Positions 1-12,900 of a stretch of DNA of 29,310 bases are shown here, piece after piece. How positions within the stretch are numbered: position 1 is the first letter of the stretch; every line of letters begins with the position of its first letter. The translations under genes were made by a program, and so were the position numbers. The notes under the pieces are model-generated. The model had not been told where the DNA came from and did not search any database. It saw only the letters and a program-made list of their open reading frames with translations. The DNA is from Asterionellopsis glacialis (taxonomy: Eukaryota; Bacillariophyta; Plagiogrammaphyceae; Rhaphoneidales; Asterionellopsidaceae), in the NCBI GenBank assembly GCA_014885115.2, contig WKLE02002012.1, positions 9,506 to 38,815 of the forward strand. Reading direction: 5' to 3'.

Positions 1-978
1 AGGGAGGCTTTTCTGGTGCAACAAACTGAGCACGAGCACGAGCCTCGACCATCCAAGATGGGCCACCCTCCCTTGCGGATGCCTCCATTTCATCGGAAAG
101 GAGCCAATTGTCTCGCGACTCTAACATTGGCTTGCCGTTTGTTGGGAGTCGTTTGGAAACATCAGCTAGTGTTGAAACAGGAACCCAAGGGATAGTCTCG
201 ATAGCAACAGATAGCATTTTATTGTACTGATCCTCAGGATAAAGAATATCACTCCCGAATCTGTTGAGCCCAAAAGCTGTGTACCCTCTCGTACTGCCCT
301 CGGGACTAAGTCCCCTCTCTTTTATCAGTGCTTCCAAATTGCCAGTGATGCAGCAGATAGCATTGTGCATACGACTAAGCTGTGGCCGGTGCTGAAACTC
401 ACCGAGCACTCGAAACCATTCGCGAACGTCTCCGCGTACTTCACCCTTTGTTCCTTCGTCCCATGTACGACTTGCTGCGGTACCGAGTACCTCGATCATA
501 TTTCCAGAGGTTTGAGTAACAGTGTCATATAAAACTTGCGATTGAGGGACACCATTCACAGCTTGTTCCCTGGTGTCATCTGAAAAAAAGTCATAGCGAT
601 CATTTACCGGAGATGAGAGTAAAGTATCAGCAACGTCACTATCTCGAGCTGCTATAGTCAAGGCAACGCCATTGTGCCCTTCATCCTGCACCGAAGACGA
701 GATATCAGTATTAGGATTGATCTCAACCTCCCACCCACGCGATGAGGCAAGGAATCCCTCATCCTCTTTCTGGACTTTAAAAAGTACGATTCGTTCAGTT
801 GTTGCCACAATGTATGTCTCTACACCTGATTCCATTTGGAGTACTTCTGACGCGACATGAACTTCATGTTGATCACCCTTCACTGATTTTTTCTTTGTCT
901 TGCCTTTCTTGGATTTCATTGTGTGCCTCTGTAGCAAGTACACACTTCTAGCAGTCACAGGGTCGAATGGATCGAGAA
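1..978 (-). other. VPS13 last visible exon, probable PH-like segment, open at window edge
   Basis: The exon begins VLDPFDPVTARSVYLLQRHT, passes a lysine-rich patch (KSKKGKTKKK) and then ETYIVATTERIVLFKVQ, which looks like a PH-type strand pair. VPS13 proteins commonly end in a PH-like domain after the C-terminal module. The frame continues to base 2 without a stop. The remaining residues (for example HNAICCITGNLEALIKERGL) were not recognised. The PH assignment rests on position and a short strand pattern. Confidence 0.7.
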
Positions 979-3900
979 CTACAAGTCGTAAAATAGAAAA
1001 TCAAATTTTTGTGAGGTGTGAATGAACGCTGTGCAATGCTACTCTTGCGATGGTTTTTATGCACGTGTAGCACGACAGTGCGGTGTCAACGTTTTCTGCT
1101 AAACAAATGAATACAGGCGCTGTATCTACGTACCATTTTTCATGCCAAAAGCGTATGGAAGCCTAAGTCTTCTGACAGCTTCATACCTTTTTTCCAGCAG
1201 GTTAACCCGTTTTGCAAGTTCATATATAGATCCTGAGAAATGAGAAAACGCGTCCAAAATGCCAACGAGCGGTCGAACGACGATTCCCACCGTTCCAACG
1301 GCAATTCCTTTGGCAAAACCAACACCCTCTCCTTTTTTGAGGCCATTGTAAGGAGAGACGATTATTCCAGTCACTCCGGATAGACAGCCGAGGACTATGT
1401 CTTGAAGCGGTGTGCCTACAACAGAACGCAAGTTTTGCTTTTTGCCTGTCTTCCACCTTCTATTTAAAGTTTCAGCCTGGGAAAGCACAGTTTCTCGATG
1501 CCATTCTGTATATTTGTCATCGCAGGATAGTTGTGCTGCGGTCTGACCACAGTAAGCAAAAATCTTTGAACCGAAACCGCAAAGACCGCTGGCGCTGTGA
1601 GAAACGAGCGACAACGTTCCTTTTGCAACTCCAACACCCAGACTCCTAACTTCTTTTGGGTTTTGCATGAAAGCTTTCGATGGAGCAACAATAAAGTCTC
1701 GTACACCTGTGGCAAACGAATTTAGAACCATTGTTGGATTTCCTACGAAGTCAAGAGAGCCAACAATCTTGTATATTTGCTTCAAAATTTCAGTAACGTA
1801 ATAATTCTGTATGCTTGCAATTATCTCTCCCGGACTTTCGAAGACGTGTGCGATGACCTTGCCTTGCAGCCTTATACGAGCATCTGATACTGACGGAAAT
1901 ACCGATGCAATGGTGTTTGGTAAGCTATATGCAACTTTTTCTGGAAAAAACGAGAAAATGAGCAAAAGAGGGTGAGTTGATTATGTAAGAGATATTAAAT
2001 CGAAGGAAGATATTCAGAAACCCACCGGTGCCTTCTCCCTCAGTCCAAAGGTCTTCGTCGTGCGTGTTCTCGCTCCAGCGTAAGAAGACTTCAGACTGTT
2101 TGAAGGTGCTCTGTGTGGAAAATGTTGCAAAATCAGTATACCTCTCGGCTAGTCCTTCGGTGGTGCGGCTGACCCAATCGCCAATTTCATTAACTTCCCA
2201 AGAACTTTTCTTACTACCTTTCACGTATGTGAGGTGGAGCTTAATAAATCCAAGAACAAGTTCCTCCACATATACTCTGTTCTCACCCCTTCCTTTGCCG
2301 GTACTCTTGTCTGCATCTAGCAGAACCCAAAGAGGCGGCAAAGCTTCGGTTGAAGTTATTCCAAAATTGTTAGATTTGTCATGGCCTTCAGAGCGTCTTC
2401 TTTGGGGTAATGTGGAGCTCTGTTTTTGCTCTTCGCCTGCTTTCATCGACATCTTTGCAACTTCTCGCCGTCGGATGACACTCACAAAAAAGTCCCACAA
2501 ATCAAACATCCATGCTTCTTCAATCGTTAAATCCATTTCTTGCAAAGCCACCGCGATATACTGATACGATACAATATCATTTTTGGTACGAAGGTTGTCT
2601 TTCACTGCAAGAAATTGTAGGGTTGGGTGAGGATGCGCCACAGGAGTCGGCGCAAGAACAACAGGTTCTTTTGCATTCATACTCTGCTGGTCAACTTGTA
2701 TCCATCCAATGGCTAGACTAAAGCGCGTCTTGGCTTTTGTCACTGAATAGCGAATATCAATATCTGATGTTGAAATCGAAACTAGTTCCATCGCCCGCTG
2801 TGAGTCTATTATAGCCACCGACACTCGCCCGATATCTGCATTGAAGTAAGTTTTAGTTGCAGGAGATCTGGTGGGATTCAGCTTTAGCCTATCAATTTGC
2901 TCCTTCGAATTCGATTCATCGACATCAGAATCGGGAGGTGATGTTTCAGGGTCCCAAATGATTGCAAGTTTTATGCAAGAAGTGAAATACTGACTAAACT
3001 GATTATTTCGTGATTGCTCGCTTTCAGTTGGCCGCGTGCTTAAACCCATGTCTCCTTCCACTCGTTCGCTTTCTTTAGGGCTCATGAGGGGAAACCACCG
3101 AGTGTACATGAGAGCTTCCAGTTGACCTGACTTCTTATCTTCAGAAGTGTCATACATTTCTTCAATACAACAACTAATAGCGCTACCTATTGGAATAACA
3201 AGAACGCCGATTTCGATCTTTGAATTTAGACGTTCACCAATAATCGAAAGTCGCAAAGAACCACTTGTTTGAAGTGGTTCAATATAAAATGGCAAATCAT
3301 TTTCATCGTAATTAGACTTTTTTGAAATTTTGTTCTTTCTAAAGCGAAATCCGCTTGCTTCATGAACACCTCGGCTGGCATTAGATAAAGTGCTACTGTC
3401 TTCGTTAGCCCATTTTGGACTGACTCTGGCGTCAGTAACATTGGTGCTCATCACAAGCGACCCATATCGAACTCGCACGCTCAAGCCCGAGAACGTGTCA
3501 GGGAGATTCAAAGCTGTAAGTGGGCGAATAGTGAGTATCCCGCCAGGGTTGAGCACAGATTTCAAAGTACGTTTGCAAGCTCTTTCGAACTGATTACGGG
3601 AAGTGGACATTATCCGAGCCCGAGAAAGAGCTTGTGAGCGCATGAATGTTGTAGCACAATCTGGTGAACAGAATTCTTTTGATACATTGTTGTCCGCAAT
3701 ATCATCGCAGAGAGAATCATCATCGACTTTAACTTCATCTGCTACTATAGTGCGACTAGCAGTAGCGATTTCCCCCGTGCAATCGTCTCCCAAAATGGAC
3801 GAACAAAGAGTAGCATCGTTCATTACCGCCTGAGCTGCCGTCCATGACTTAAATTTACTCATTGATAAAGACGCTTTCACATTTGACTTTGCCAAGTGGT

Positions 3901-6900
3901 TGTATTGGGCAGAATCTTCAATAGTTGCCGCCAAAAGCCCCTTGCGAAGATGAAACGACAAATGCTGCCGATGAAAGCAATACCCTCCCACGTGGTAGAC
4001 AAGTCCAAGATCGTATAGGTCTTTCACCAACTTTAGTCTAACCTTTTCTAGCTTTTCTGCTGCTGCCTCTTCTTCAGTTACCGGTAGGCTGTCAGCTAGA
4101 GATATTTCGGTCTCGTTGTTCATCAGTATATTTAAAGGAAGGCTGGCATTTCCATCTATGAAAGTATCCCGACTGAAAGATCGAACTCGAGACTCCAAGT
4201 GCCCACCTAGATCCAAAGCATCTTGCATGAAGGTTGGAAGGCTATCAGAACGCGTTCGACCATATGGCAATTTGCGATTGGGTGATTCACTAAAATTAAA
4301 ATCCATGAGTGCATAATAAGGTGATTTTGGTGCATCTAGTGCACTTTCAAGAAATTTGTCGCCTTTTGTGCCAGTTGCTTTAGGTTCGGAGTGGGACATT
4401 TCAGATATACTTGTGAGGCGCTCCCGAGCCATCTCAGTGGCTAATGAGCTTTTGGGGACTTCTTCCTCTTGCTTGCCCGCTCTCTGTCTTCTTGTCAATT
4501 TACTTTGGGCAGTTCTAGAATTTATCATCCATAGAAAACCTTTGCTAGATTTCTTGAGAGTTTGGTTCAAAGGCATGAGATTCTCTTGTCCCAGTGGCTT
4601 TTTCACCGTTTCCTCTTCCTCAACCTCAACTAATTTCCCGAGGGTTGACGTCATCGCCCTTCGAAAGTTAAATTTGGAACCCCTTGCCATCGAGTCATCG
4701 TCAGACTCTCGAGGTTCAAACTTTGATTTTCTTAAACCCAGAATTTTAGGAAGGCGGGTCATAGCAAACGGATCTCTTGCTTCTTTTCTCCTCCGGTCTG
4801 ACTCCAATGCTTTACTGCGCTGCTGTACCATTCCATCCAAGCTTTGCTGCAGCTCGCCCAAGCGACGCTCTGACATCAAAACAAAGTAATCAACCAATGC
4901 AGGTACAGTGTAAATCCACTGAACACGCAGTTTGATCGATCCTCTGCTGAAATTTGATATTTCTAAGTCACGGTTACCTGTGCGGCCCATCAAGGGATAC
5001 CATCCTTCCAGTTCACGTTGGTTTCTAAGACTTCTAAAATGAACACTAGTTTGTCCTATCTCTCTGTCGTGTCCAAAGAGGCGAAAGTTCCGAACTCGTA
5101 TACGAATCGAATGGCCGCGAGTCACGTTCACAGCGTCAGGTGGAACATCAAAAACAAAAACTTGTCCAGACCATTTTGGAGACAGTGTTTTTTCGACGTA
5201 ATAAGTTTTCAGTTTTTCAACGTTTGCAAATAGCCCGCCTTTCCTTTTTTGGCGACCTTTCAATCTTATTTCACAATAAGGCGTACAAAGCCCACTAAAA
5301 TCGGATGACTTCAATCCATTGGCTTCCAATACTTGAACGATGACCTGGTTACATCTAGTTATGGATGTTTCCTCGGGTAGTTCGGCTATTTCGGTAGCTT
5401 CCTTTACGAGCTGCAGGACGTCAGCTACTTCACCTGGAGTGGGTTCCACTGATAAGCTTGTCGATAAATTGTCAGCAACCTGTCTATTCAGACTGGTGGA
5501 GTGTGTAGAAAGTGGTGCCTCTGCATCATCCTTTTCTTCTGTTTTTTCTTCTGATTCTGATTGGATGTTCTTTTTGGCAGTGCCGCAGTGCCGATTGTTC
5601 GGCAAAGTAGAAAGGATTTCCTTTAGTTTGTCAATCTTTTCGCGTTCATCCTTTATTTGTCTATTTAATATAGACAAGTGCGTTTCCATCATTGATAGCT
5701 CATCATGATCAGCCTTGTTTGACCTGTCCGAGATGACCAAGACTCTAATAGCTCCATCGGTATCCACTTGGCACTGCAAATACTTTGCTACATTCAATAG
5801 CTGGCTTTGGATATCTATCGCTCCCGGGCATGGGACCAATTCCTTGAAACCAATTTCTTCCAATTTCACGAATTTTGTTGCTCCGAACATCCCCCTTTCT
5901 TCGTTGTCAACATTTAAAAACAAATTTCTTAGGCGAGATCCAGGTGCAGCTCTACTATTGGATTCATCGGTATCAGATGATGCAGAATCGTCTATTTCTC
6001 GACCGAACAAAGCGACATTGTTTGCCCCGACCTTCACGGCAAGTTTCTTCGGCTTAAGTGGTTCCTCCCAAGAGTATGATCTAGATTCTCCTGGTTTAAG
6101 GGAATTCCAGGAATGCCAAAGACATCCTCTCTGTCTAAAGAAAACTGCATGATTTCTTGAACGGTTCTCAATGCGAAATGGAGGATTTTCCGGGTCTTGC
6201 CCTCGAACAACAACGAAAGTGGAACCATAAAGCATTCTCATATCAACTTTGAGGTTGATTTCATCTCTACTAGATTCACTTTCCTTCAAAATTTTATCTT
6301 GCCCAGTAAGTGCTATAGCAGACTCAACGGAATCTCGGTAGGTATTCTTTGGGCTGCGGGATGTTACCCTTGTTTTCTTTGCTGCCTTGGCTCTAACTCT
6401 GCGCAAGCGCTCCTCGACGGTACGAAACGTTAAAACAAGGTTGTCACTCGTGTCATCTTCCCAGCCTGGAAGAATTGGACGGCTTGAACCCAACAGATTC
6501 GAAGAATTTTTTAGAGTTTTTAGTCTTGGTGTCAATCGAGACTGTCGGCGAGGCTTTCTTTTTGCAGAACTGCTTGGCTTTTTTTCGTCTTGGCTTAGAC
6601 CCTGCTTTCGAGCTTTTTGAAGAAGTGCAACATGGGCAATACGTTCTTTGAGAAATTTCATGGCTCCTGCGAAAGACATTTGTGAGACATTTTGACCATC
6701 AATGTAGAGCAATTCATCCCCGACATGAACATCGGTGTGGTTAAACGAGTAGCGCCCTCGCTTCGTTCCTTTCACAATGACCCTTTTGTCACCACCCCAG
6801 TCAGTTTCAAACCAAACACCCAGTTCCCCATCCCATGGCTTGTTGTCTTCATTTTCTTCGGGTGGAGGTAAGGAGACCGTGTATTGCGGAGATGCTCGGG

Positions 6901-9900
6901 TAGTGACGTGGCGTATCAACCGTAAATCTGTTGCCCGGGTTATTCTGAGTGTGTATTCGCCTGCAATATCAGAACTGAAACTAGGTGTGAGATTCCACGG
7001 GTATCCAACGTCGACGCGAATTTGTCTTTCGCCGCGTGTATCTGGAAGATGAAATGGAACAAGTGTAGAGGTTTCCGCAGCGCTAATAAATTGAGCATCC
7101 CGATGGGCTGTAGTTGCCAATAAAGGACCTAAATCGCTTGGATCGCTCAAGACAGCTGGTCGCCCAAACAAAGATTCGTACTGGTTTACAGTGCCTTCAG
7201 AGGGATGGTCGTCTTTCATTAGCCATTTTGTACCGACTTCCTCCTCGTTATCATTGATTTGACCAAAAGTACCTTCGTTGTTATTGTTGCTGTTATGCAA
7301 CAACGAACTATCCTGCCACAAGCGCACTGGCATCTGGAGTTGATTGACCAGAATGTACCTTGGCGTAAAACGCACTATCTTCGTGTAGTTTGACAGTATT
7401 CCAGGGGCAACACTAATCGTCGCTGATATTTCTAGAGCGCGTCCTTCTTTGCAGTGCATTCTTTACAAGGGGTCGGCAAAACATGTCAGAGAAAGATAAT
7501 GGTCATCATACCAGCATTAATCGTGTTGTGTAGCAAACGGACTTACCCGACTATTTGGTTGACACCAACAGAATCTAGACTGAACCCTGACGACCAATCT
7601 GATGTGTAGTGTGATTCAGCATCACCTAGTTGAACGCTGAACTTTTGGTGTCCTAACAACAATGCATCTTCATTGAAGTTAAACATAAATGCGATCTCGG
7701 ATAAAGTTTCAAGAGAAAGGTCTTTTTCAAGAAGTTGTGCAATCGCTTCTGGGGTGGGCTTGTTCCGCCCTGGGGGTGTTGAAAGGGCGCCAGGAGTCCC
7801 CGAAAATATTGTTTTTTTATTTATTCTGTTCTGTATTGAATCCAACGTCCGTGGTGCCGCAGATGCTGCTAATCCCTCCAATACTCCATCTCGAGCAACA
7901 ACGTGATCCCGAGAACTACCGTCGACTGGTTTCGATCCATCCAGCGTAGAACTGATAACTGTGCCAGATACCAAAACCGAACTTTTTTCTTGTTTGTACC
8001 GAAGGGAATATTGTGTTGTATTAACGATCCAAAAAGGAGCATAAAGAGATATTCGTCTTTGCCCTCCTCCTCCGCGAACATTTTCTATGTTCAATGTAAG
8101 GCGCTGGCCGATGCTGTCAACAACGGTTGTTTCAGAAGCCACATCATCGGGTGTGTAAAAACGGCTCTCTATTCTATGGACCTTTCCCCGGTCAGCATCA
8201 GCCGATATTGAGTCTAGGTACAAACGGAAGAAGCAAGAATAAGTTTTCAGTGAATCTCTAAGCGGAAAGATGAAAATTATTTACATACCAGTTTCGAAAC
8301 CCAGAGGATCTGCTGCCTGTGCGACTTCGGGCGACATTTTGACCGACTTTAGGCCAAGATTGGCTTGTTCATTTTGGAATAATGCCATCTTAATTTGACC
8401 TCTTCTATCAGGTGAGTCGGAAATTGCCGTGAGCGTTTTCCCGATCTGCTTGGTTCCTTTTGACATAGCTTTACCAATGGTTTTGAATCCAACGTGTTGG
8501 GGCGATGCGTTTCCTATAAATATGATACCAAAATCAAACATAAAATTGTTGAGAACGAGTAGAATCTGCCACTTGCGTTTTAGAATTAAGTGTTCCTCTT
8601 ACCGTGCTTGAATGCGGATCCGTGGTGTACCAGAGCGCCTTCACCAACAGGCGTACGGCAGAAGCCTAGGTTGACAGACAGCAATAGTGGAGCGTCGAGG
8701 CCTACATTATGGACAGGGATGCGTTCACCTGGTTTCAAATCGGCAAACCACAGTACAGTTCGACGCGAAGCATGGGTTAATTCAAATCGTCCTCCTTGGG
8801 GGAGAAGATTTTCAATGATAAGCGGTGGGTGGATGATAAGTGAGTATGCCACAGGCCCGTGGATGTGCTCGTTTGTCTCGGCAAAGGAAACTTTTGGATT
8901 CTTTTCCTGACTTGTTTCATTGCAACCTATGTCCACATTCTCTGCGTCAACTTTTGAGCTTTCTTTCGTGTCGACTTTCGTGTGATCTTGCAGATGCCTT
9001 GTTAGGGGGCTTCGTCGAACTTCTATAACATAACAGAAAGGAGCAACCGATATTCCCGCTTGCTCCCCAGATATTGGGCATGAAACTTGAACGCCACTTC
9101 TACTCTTTTCTGAAGGTAAGTCTTCACCATTTGAACTAGAGAAAATAACTGCAGATTCGTGTACAATTTTTGCTATCTGGATTGGACGAGAGCAGAAACC
9201 CACAATCGCATCGTTCCCCATGACAGAGCTTTCCCTGCCGAATGTACTAAGGAGATTAGGAATTTCATCCATATCGTCGGGTCGAATCCAGAAACATCCT
9301 AGATGACTACCATCTAAGTGGAGTGAAGATTCGAGGAGCAAAGTTGGGATTTGGAACGATTCCCCTGGTTCGATCTGTTCAAGAAAGCAGCCCTTCGATT
9401 CTTCGATCGACTTGGGACTGTGAGTCGGGTCTGGGTTCAGTGTTAGAGAAATCGCGTGTGAAGTATTATTTCGCACCTCGAAAGGACTCCTAGCCGTAAT
9501 GAGTCGGCCGCCATTTTCCAAGCCTACTTCAGTCAACACCTTTAAGGCATTCGACAGCCTCCAGTCATCTTTCACTTTCAATAACACTGTTGGGGAACGA
9601 GGGCAGAGATTATCGAATCTCCTGCCGGCGGAATCCACCGATATACCCTGTAGCCACTGGAACCCTGGTAGCTGCATATCGACGGTGTGGCACTTGTCGG
9701 TTGAAATACGTTTATCTTCAGCGGAGTTTTCAAGCCCAGGAAATGGTACCTCTACAACGCCAAGGTTTCTGACTACTGACATGGTTGCCTGGAAGACCAG
9801 CTGGGCTGACTCCATATGACGTAAGTAAATTATTCTTGCCTCTTCATCGCTTGAATGGTTGGACGTTCCTTTGGGTTGATGTACGCGTATTCGTTGACCA

Positions 9901-12900
9901 GTCATGTTTCGGAAAGAAAATGCCACGCGCACTTTTTCGTTCAATGGTTTCGGCGCCTGGTGCGAAACACAGAAACGATCTCCTGTGGCTAGGTTGACAT
10001 CTTGGAACACTGCATGTGTGTCCTCTTCGTCGGTTTGGCGTAGCTTAATCCGCGATTCGTCCTCTGGGGCATCATGCGAAGCGTCACCAAACGTTTCGGA
10101 AACAGACCGATGTAATGCACTAACTGCTGCATCGAGTGTCACCAACAAAGCACCTGTGACGTTCAGCTGAAGAGGACTTGTGGATTCCAATGAGAGTCCT
10201 TGTCCTCGAATGCTTGACTTTTCATGCAATATCAAGCACTTATATGGCTCAAATAAGGGTTCCCAGCTCCTTGTAACACCAAGTTTAAAGTAATCCGCCC
10301 AGAATTGTGTGTCCACAACAACTTGTAGATCTTTGGTCGAGGTAGGTAAATCGGTGTGATCATGATCATATGACCTAAATTTAGATGCTGTTGCGAAAAT
10401 AGAAGATACTGATAGTACAGCAATAGGTAAGTGCATTCCTAGCACCGGATCTAGCAGAAATAGCCTTAAGCCGCGAATATCCGCACACACATCATACGTC
10501 GATTCATTTACGACTTCATCCTCTGCATCCGATTTGCTATCTAGGGGGTCGTCTTCAGATGGTCCAGTGAGTAGATTCATGAATAATGATGATGCAACTG
10601 GGAAGAGTTCCAAAATTAAAGTGATTTCGCATATCGTTGGTCCAAGATGCCTATCTGGCTCAACTACTGGAGAGCATACTTTAGGAGGTTGTAGGATAAT
10701 TGGTTCAACGTCAATGTCACGGGATGTGATGCCACAAACGTGTGAATAGCTTGTTCCTGAGCCGATGAAAGGGATTCTTACTGAAACACTTGTGTGATTA
10801 TAGCGATCGTTCCAGTCGTATCGGGCACCAAAGGACAGGCCTTCTATTAAAGTCTTCACTCCAGAATTAATATTGGCATACCCTCGAAGACCACGGCTAG
10901 ACGCAAGAGACCTGAATTCGTCTGAAACGGCAAGAGATAAGTTGGTGGACCCGAACTCCTTTGATGACAGAAATCCTAGAGACTTGAGCCTGAACCAGAA
11001 TCCAGTATTGCTTTCAACTAACAAGCAAGGTGCAGCTCGAGTTGAGACACTGCTCGGAACAACTAGATGCGGGTGTAACAGCCAAAGGCGAAAATCAATG
11101 TTCAAACCCTCATCATCACTTGTATTAGTGTCCACGTTAGCCTTTTGCATTGATTTTTTTAATTTTTCTATCCACGCCACTGCTTCAAAGACAGGGCTGC
11201 CATAATCAGCATGTGAAAAATATCCAGCGAAATAATCGAGAAGAATCCAAATTGGAGAGAAATCGAACATTATTGCATCTGCAGCTTCTGCACCGAAATT
11301 TATTAGAGCCCATCCTGGTGTCATAAAAACAGAGAGCTGAAAGGGTTGTTTCAAGCCTCTATTGAAGGTGCGACCATCGCAGTCCAATCCCCAAGAGAAG
11401 TCGGGCCAAGATGGCTGGAGGTTTTTGTCCACCAATTTGCCTTCTCGTATAGACAGAAAACACTCATACATTTTGTTTTTCCTTTCATCCGCGACTTCAA
11501 ACGCTGCAGCCCCGCAACCTAACCGAAGAATCCCATAAGAGTCATTTGCTATATGAATAAAGCAACTTTTAGACTCAACGCGCAACCCAACTGACTTGTC
11601 GCTTCCTTCAGGCATCATCATCTTCCAGCTCTCTGGCAATAATTTAAAATAACCGGGGTTATCAAAAGAACACCTAATCACAAGTTCACGAAAATGACAT
11701 ACGATCTCAGATCGTACTGCCGACGTGTCCTTTAGCCAATCCACGTAGGCTTTGGTTCCATACTCAGGAAAAGATGAAGGCGGATAAGCGGCGCAGGCAC
11801 CTTCTTTGATTTGACTCTCTGAGTATGGAAACAAAACAGGAAGCTCTTGCATGTTGGAATACCAAACAGATAAAAGTAAGTAAAATTGGGACATTTTCAT
11901 ATCCAAACTGAAGGGATTGGGCCCATTTATATGAGACTTCTCATATTTTTCCCCTATCGAATCGGCAATCAGGAGACGCAAATGAGGGGCATAGTCTGCG
12001 ATAACTTCAATCTCCACCGGAAGCTTGGTGATTTCTTCCCATTTCCGTTCAGTTTTCTCTACCACAAAGCTTGAGTCCAACAACGGCGCATTTTTCGATG
12101 CATCTAGTTCTTTTCTTGGTGTATACACCTTTCCCCCATCAGATGCCCTACCCTGAAGACCGTAGGACATATGAAAGCGAGGATTTTGAGCTTCAGAGCT
12201 AGAAAAGACCTCTGCTAATGCCGTGAATATCCTGAGGTCGGACCCCTGCACATTGATACGAGAAATCCATTTGCGGTCAAATCTTGAGACCTCAGACTTT
12301 TCATGTTCGTGTGTATCTCCAAGGCCGTCGAGGGCGTCATGAAAATCTGCATCTAAAGACGATGACCTCGCTGAAACGAAGACGTCTGCAGAAACGGGTG
12401 TACTATCTGAAACGGGAAGAGACCTCGCTGAGACGAAGTCAGTAGAAGCATTTCCATTTTGGGGCTTCGTCTTAGTATCAAGAGAAGCTTCGGGTGCGGA
12501 TATTTCGAACGCCGCAGGTGGGTACCTTTGTACCCCGTGGGATAAAGGTGTTGCCTCGGTAGGGAGTATGAAAGAATTTTGGTGATAACTGTTGAAGATT
12601 AACAGGCTTCCTGCTTCGATTGCCAACATCTCGCTACTTTTGCTGTTTCGAGGAAGCACTATTGAACAATCGAGGATGGAGATAGAATAGATGAGGGGCG
12701 GTGGGGGGTTGCCACTGGAGTCGACAAGTGGGTCTTTTTTTGAACGTTTGCTCAACAAAGAGCCTACCCCGTGTTCCTCGGAAAGAAAAAACTGAATCAA
12801 CTCGTTAACATATTGGCGAACTACGAATACTCTGGCGCCCTTTATCGTGACGTAGAGTTCAGTTCCCTTTTGCCATATATCCTGGCTCGTTGAAATCTTT

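Larger units (their letters stand above)
6020..9940 (-). other. VAB (VPS13 adaptor-binding) domain, six repeats over exons 2-5
   Basis: Six segments share the pattern hydrophobic-x-hydrophobic-Asn followed by a strand: FSFRNMTGQRI near 9930, FEVRNNTSHAISL near 9480, LIIENLLPQ near 8825, FWIVNTTQYSLRY near 8030, YILVNQLQMPVRLW near 7350, and FRIENRSRNHAVFF near 6175. In VPS13 the VAB domain binds Pro-x-Pro adaptor motifs, with the conserved asparagine of each repeat important for the fold. The count of six agrees with the family. A long insertion separates repeats 5 and 6. Confidence 0.8.

Noticed and set aside
2028..2564. 178-codon plus-strand open frame opposite VPS13
   Set aside because: It lies wholly antisense to a well-supported VPS13 exon and has no recognisable domain. 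Long shadow frames are expected opposite a 5.4-kb exon.
4356..4889. 177-codon plus-strand open frame opposite VPS13
   Set aside because: It is antisense to the C2-containing exon; its composition reflects the complement of the coding strand and no family features are visible.
5340..6152. Two plus-strand frames of 122 and 145 codons
   Set aside because: Both are shadows of the same VPS13 exon and show serine-rich composition expected from the reverse complement.
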